From Bacteroidia bacterium (GTDB lineage: Bacteria > Bacteroidota > Bacteroidia > JANWJV01), in assembly GCA_025451785.1 (NCBI GenBank), contig JANWJV010000008.1, positions 1 to 33,260 on the forward strand: 33,260 nt of DNA, given 5' to 3'. Shown in pieces: positions 31,246 through 33,260 of the stretch. Numbering within the stretch: position 1 is the first letter of the stretch; every line of letters starts with the position of its first letter. The notes under the pieces were generated by a model. The model saw nothing but the letters and a program-made list of their open reading frames with translations, had not been told where the DNA came from and did no database searches. The position numbers were made by a program, and so were the translations under genes.

Positions 31246-31728
31246 ATGTCAAGTTCTCTCAAGAACCTATCCTCTTACGGAAGCACTCTTCCTAACGCGA
31301 AAAAGTTTCGTTTCGGTATTGTTGTTTCCGAATGGAACAGCGCTATTACGGAGGCTATGTACGAGGGAGCTATTGAAATACTTAGCAAGGCTGGCGCTGA
31401 TAAGAAGAACATAACAAGGATCACCGTTCCGGGCAGCTTTGAGCTTACCAGGGGCGCGCAGCTGCTCGCCTCAGCTAAGAAAAAACCCGATGCTATCATC
31501 TGCATTGGCTGCGTGATCAAAGGAGAAACACCTCATTTCGATTTCATTTGCCAGGCGGTAGCTTATGGTCTTACCCAAACAGGCCTGATGTATGAACTGC
31601 CGGTCATCTTCGGAGTATTAACCACCAATACCCTTGAGCAGGCACAGGCCCGCAGCGGCGGCAAGCACGGCAATAAAGGTGTGGAAGCTGCGGTTACCGC
31701 GCTTCGCATGGCAGCACTTAAAGCTTAG
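31246..31728 (+). CDS. ribH: 6,7-dimethyl-8-ribityllumazine synthase
   Basis: RibH condenses the pyrimidine made downstream of RibD with dihydroxybutanone phosphate, giving lumazine, the direct precursor of riboflavin. The 160 residues are complete: VVSEWNSAITEAMYEGA (the substrate-binding FNS/EWN site), VPGSFELTRGAQLLA, CIGCVIKGETPHFDFICQAVAYGL (with the catalytic His region) and PVIFGVLTTNTLEQAQARSGG. It follows the TPR gene by 26 nt. Its 3' end overlaps the convergent small membrane protein by 4 nt. No FMN riboswitch is visible upstream. Confidence 0.97.
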   Translation: MSSSLKNLSSYGSTLPNAKKFRFGIVVSEWNSAITEAMYEGAIEILSKAGADKKNITRITVPGSFELTRGAQLLASAKKKPDAIICIGCVIKGETPHFDFICQAVAYGLTQTGLMYELPVIFGVLTTNTLEQAQARSGGKHGNKGVEAAVTALRMAALKA

Positions 31729-32063
31729 AGAATTCCTTTCGAAGAGCGAATGCGCTTGTAGTAGAACCAGGCTACACTTATCATCCCAGCCACGAAGGGA
31801 AATCCCGCATAGTCCTTCAGTTCCACATGTCCCACAAACTCGCATACCATCCAGTAGGCGTTTGCGGTGATCCAGAAACAGATGGCCAGGTTGATAAAGA
31901 ACTCGTCCTCCTCACGTGTCACAAAGGTGATGATGATGGCCACCAGCATGGTGGGCACTATCATGATAACGCCAAGTACTTTCCACTCCAGCATCCAGCA
32001 GGTATCTTTCAGGAGCCATAAGGGAATGTGAAGGTTCTCGTAGTGGCGTATGCGGTCGGACAT
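31725..32063 (-). CDS. Small membrane protein downstream of tRNA-Arg
   Basis: This 112-residue protein has three hydrophobic segments: about 30-50 (VLGVIMIVPTMLVAIIITF), about 57-78 (INLAICFWITANAYWMVCEF) and about 85-102 (GFPFVAGMISVAWFYY). The N-terminus MSDRIRHYENLHIPLWLLKD is amphipathic. I do not recognise a family; similar short proteins in Bacteroidota are annotated as hypothetical. Its ATG is only 15 nt after the 3' end of tRNA-Arg, leaving no room for its own promoter, so its mRNA is probably made by processing of a tRNA-mRNA transcript. It is tail-to-tail with ribH. Confidence 0.8.
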   Translation of the reverse strand: MSDRIRHYENLHIPLWLLKDTCWMLEWKVLGVIMIVPTMLVAIIITFVTREEDEFFINLAICFWITANAYWMVCEFVGHVELKDYAGFPFVAGMISVAWFYYKRIRSSKGIL

Positions 32064-32078
32064 GAGGTAAGTTTTTTG

Positions 32079-32152
32079 TGACCCCGGCGCGATTCGAACG
32101 CACGACCTACTGCTTAGAAGGCAGTTGCTCTATCCAGCTGAGCTACGGGGCC
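32079..32152 (-). tRNA. tRNA-Arg (anticodon TCT)
   Basis: This 74-nt cloverleaf reads 5'-GGCCCCGTAGCTCAGCTGGA on the minus strand. The acceptor arm GGCCCCG pairs with CGGGGTC with one G-U pair. The anticodon arm ACTGC-CTTCTAA-GCAGT gives TCT, reading AGA. The T arm GTTCGAATC is canonical, the discriminator is A and no CCA is encoded. It lies 55 nt downstream of tRNA-Pro on the same strand. Confidence 0.96.
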
Positions 32153-32170
32153 GGGCCATTAAAAATATGG

Positions 32171-32203
32171 GTTCGCCTTCGCTCCTTCAGAGCTTCGGCG
32201 AAC
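32171..32203. repeat. Imperfect palindrome between the two tRNA genes
   Basis: GTTCGCC-TTC-GCTC-CTTCA-GAGC-TTC-GGCGAAC is a nearly perfect palindrome with a 7-bp outer stem, a symmetrical TTC/TTC internal loop, a 4-bp inner stem and a 5-nt loop. It resembles the short CTTCGC-type palindromes I recall near Bacteroidota tRNA genes. It could be an RNA-processing signal or a dispersed repeat. Confidence 0.6.
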
Positions 32204-32207
32204 GAAG

Positions 32208-32282
32208 TCGGGGTGGCAAGATTCGAACTTGCGACCTCATGGTCCCAAACCATGCGCGATAACCAGGCTACGCTACACCCCG
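32208..32282 (-). tRNA. tRNA-Pro (anticodon TGG)
   Basis: This 75-nt cloverleaf starts 5'-CGGGGTGTAGCGTAGCCTGG. The acceptor CGGGGTG pairs fully with CACCCCG, the discriminator is A, and the C1-G72 pair with purine discriminator is as in bacterial tRNA-Pro. The anticodon arm CATGG-TTTGGGA-CCATG gives TGG. The T arm GCAAG-TTCGAAT-CTTGC is canonical. It lies directly after a terminator hairpin on the same strand. Confidence 0.96.
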
Positions 32283-32284
32283 TT

Positions 32285-32315
32285 AAGAAAAAAGCCATTT
32301 CCAAAGAAATGGCTT
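32285..32315 (-). terminator. Intrinsic terminator after the DUF4142 lipoprotein gene
   Basis: On the minus strand AAGCCATTTC and GAAATGGCTT form a perfect 10-bp stem with a 4-nt loop (TTTG), followed by TTTTCTT. It lies 27 nt after the DUF4142 stop and directly before tRNA-Pro, so it separates the two transcription units. Confidence 0.7.
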
Positions 32316-32316
32316 G

Positions 32317-32324
32317 CAAAAGTA
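32317..32324 (-). promoter_or_regulatory. -7 promoter element TACTTTTG of the tRNA-Pro/tRNA-Arg unit
   Basis: On the minus strand TACTTTTG fits TAnnTTTG. Transcription would start near 32312, inside the first arm of the terminator hairpin, about 30 nt before tRNA-Pro. No TTG at the usual distance was seen upstream, so the call is moderate. Confidence 0.4.
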
Positions 32325-32341
32325 AACAAAAAAGGTAATAA

Positions 32342-32977
32342 CTACTGTCGTGTGGCTCCTGGCCTGTTGGTTTTCTCCATTTTTCGCTCCCGGTCATACT
32401 CACGCGCCAATGCGGCATCCCTGTCCTTCATCTCGTCCTTGAGCTGCTGTGCCATTTCAAGGTGCGACCTTAAAGCGGGCAATGTACGTGCGGCCAGGGC
32501 CCTGATATCGGCATCTTCACAATTGCGTGAAGCCCTGTCGAACTTATCCACTACACGGCGGTGGTCTTTCACCATTTGCCGAATGAAAACCTTGTCGAAC
32601 TCCCCGATCCTCTCTTCGTCCCAATCATCGGTTATGTCCTTTACATCGGGCATAGCGTCGAGATCGGCCGGTACGCTGATCCCTTTTTCGTCTGCAAGGG
32701 CCTTTAGCTCTTCAGTAACTTTGCTGTGCTCCCGAGCTATTTGCGCCGCGAAGTCTTTTGCTTTTTGTGTCATCGCGTGGTTGCGCGCATAGCTCGCCAG
32801 TTCCACTTCCACCTGTGCGTCGTGGGTAGCCTCCACCATAAATTTTGAGTCTGTGTCGGAGATATTTCTCATCTCGTTGATGTCCTTTGCAGCTTCTATT
32901 CCGGCATTCCGGTCGTTTCGGCAGGATGCCAGGAGAAGCACCAGAGAAAGGCAAAGCATATTGGTCGTTGTTTTCAT
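32342..32977 (-). CDS. DUF4142 lipoprotein
   Basis: This 211-residue lipoprotein starts at MKTTTNMLCLSLVLLLASC (the ORF track starts 11 codons early); the lipobox is LASC. The mature part is a helical bundle of the DUF4142 type, ferritin-like in outline: SDTDSKFMVEATHDAQVEVELASYA, VKDFAAQIAREHSKVTEELKALADEKGI and IRQMVKDHRRVVDKFDRAS, with the repeated His/Glu in REHSK and KDHRR. The C-terminus is very charged (DRERKMEKTNRPG). The family function is unknown; an envelope or stress role is often suggested. It ends before a clear terminator. Confidence 0.87.
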   Translation of the reverse strand: MKTTTNMLCLSLVLLLASCRNDRNAGIEAAKDINEMRNISDTDSKFMVEATHDAQVEVELASYARNHAMTQKAKDFAAQIAREHSKVTEELKALADEKGISVPADLDAMPDVKDITDDWDEERIGEFDKVFIRQMVKDHRRVVDKFDRASRNCEDADIRALAARTLPALRSHLEMAQQLKDEMKDRDAALAREYDRERKMEKTNRPGATRQ

Positions 32978-33077
32978 TGTTCGTGTTTTTGGTCCAATGA
33001 CAGGTTTCAAAAGCCATGCAAGGGCCGCAATTCATTGAAAGGGAGCAAAAGCGACGAACAACTGTGGAATTAGTAGC

Positions 33078-33115
33078 GCGGCTTGGGTAGCGGAATGGAT
33101 AGGCTCCGGCCCTCT
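33078..33115 (+). pseudogene. Truncated tRNA-like 5' half
   Basis: GCGGCTTGGGTAGCGGAATG and the following bases look like the acceptor 5' strand, D arm (AGC-GGAATGGATAG-GCT) and anticodon 5' arm (CCGGC, then CCTCT) of a tRNA. The sequence then breaks into AT-rich DNA (CTAATTATTTC) with no 3' arm. The break is in the anticodon loop. It may be a tRNA remnant, or coincidence. Confidence 0.4.
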
Positions 33116-33145
33116 CTAATTATTTCAGGATTTTAAATCTTTTTT

Positions 33146-33153
33146 TACCTTTG
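33146..33153 (+). promoter_or_regulatory. -7 promoter element TACCTTTG of tRNA-Ser
   Basis: TACCTTTG matches TAnnTTTG and lies 17 nt before the tRNA-Ser 5' end, predicting a start near 33158. The upstream TTG element was not found at the usual spacing. Confidence 0.5.
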
Positions 33154-33170
33154 GCATCCTTTTGATTTTC

Positions 33171-33259
33171 GGAGAGATGCCTGAGTGGCCGATAGGGACA
33201 GTTTGCTAAACTGTTGTACCGGGAAACTGGTACCGAGGGTTCGAATCCCTCTCTCTCCG
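33171..33259 (+). tRNA. tRNA-Ser (anticodon GCT)
   Basis: This is an 89-nt class II tRNA with a long variable arm. The acceptor GGAGAGA pairs with TCTCTCC and the discriminator is G. The anticodon arm ACAGT-TTGCTAA-ACTGT gives GCT (reads AGC/AGT). The long arm TACCGGGAAACTGGTA is a stable hairpin. The T arm GAGGG-TTCGAAT-CCCTC is canonical. It ends one base before the window edge; a CCA does not appear to be encoded. Confidence 0.97.
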
Positions 33260-33260
33260 C

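Overview
The window is a Bacteroidota chromosome segment, most likely from the Chitinophagales, Sphingobacteriales or Flavobacteriales side. The evidence is: type IX secretion (T9SS) sorting domains of both types, SprB and PKD modules, SpoIIE-type phosphatases with the DSIxYAxRIQ linker, starts without Shine-Dalgarno sequences, and repeated upstream matches to the Bacteroidota -7 promoter element TAnnTTTG. It holds 35 protein genes (one cut by the left edge), three complete tRNA genes and one apparent half tRNA. I see no insertion sequence, phage or CRISPR array.

Region by region. (1) 1-1631: the 3' end of a large secreted Kelch/PKD/SprB protein with a type B T9SS domain. (2) 1633-7086, minus strand: a ten-gene, tightly packed secretome operon behind a good TTTTG-N19-TAGATTTG promoter. 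It runs from a small type A T9SS-tail protein, to a collagen-like protein with about 70 Gly-X-Y triplets and a C1q/TNF-like head, to seven tandem small secreted paralogues (VPANKVWK[IL]/WLP.G/VVP family), to a longer divergent relative. This array is the most novel-looking part of the window. (3) 7342-9137: a membrane SpoIIE phosphatase and a YbgC-type thioesterase. (4) 9138-12183: dnaA with its leader, a low-molecular-weight tyrosine phosphatase and an RsmI-like methyltransferase. (5) 12187-18692, minus strand: prmC, a double TonB_C protein, ligA, a DUF6913-like protein, dapA and a seven-bladed secreted propeller, mostly joined by 4-nt stop/start overlaps. (6) 18740-24368, plus strand: ribD, a secreted gluzincin protease, a polytopic membrane protein and a TPR-SpoIIE phosphatase. 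(7) 24375-26231, minus strand: a second SpoIIE phosphatase, converging on the first. (8) 26284-30436: an M42-type peptidase and a lipoprotein on plus, facing recF, a DciA-like gene and an M28 peptidase on minus. (9) 30536-31728: a TPR membrane protein and ribH. (10) 31725-33260: a small membrane protein directly behind tRNA-Arg and tRNA-Pro, a DUF4142 lipoprotein, a half tRNA, and tRNA-Ser.

The core genes cover replication and repair (dnaA, recF, dciA-like, ligA), translation (prmC, RsmI-like, tRNAs), lysine/cell-wall synthesis (dapA) and riboflavin (ribD, ribH). Accessory secretome genes are interleaved with them. All family assignments come from reading motifs by eye; no database search was possible.
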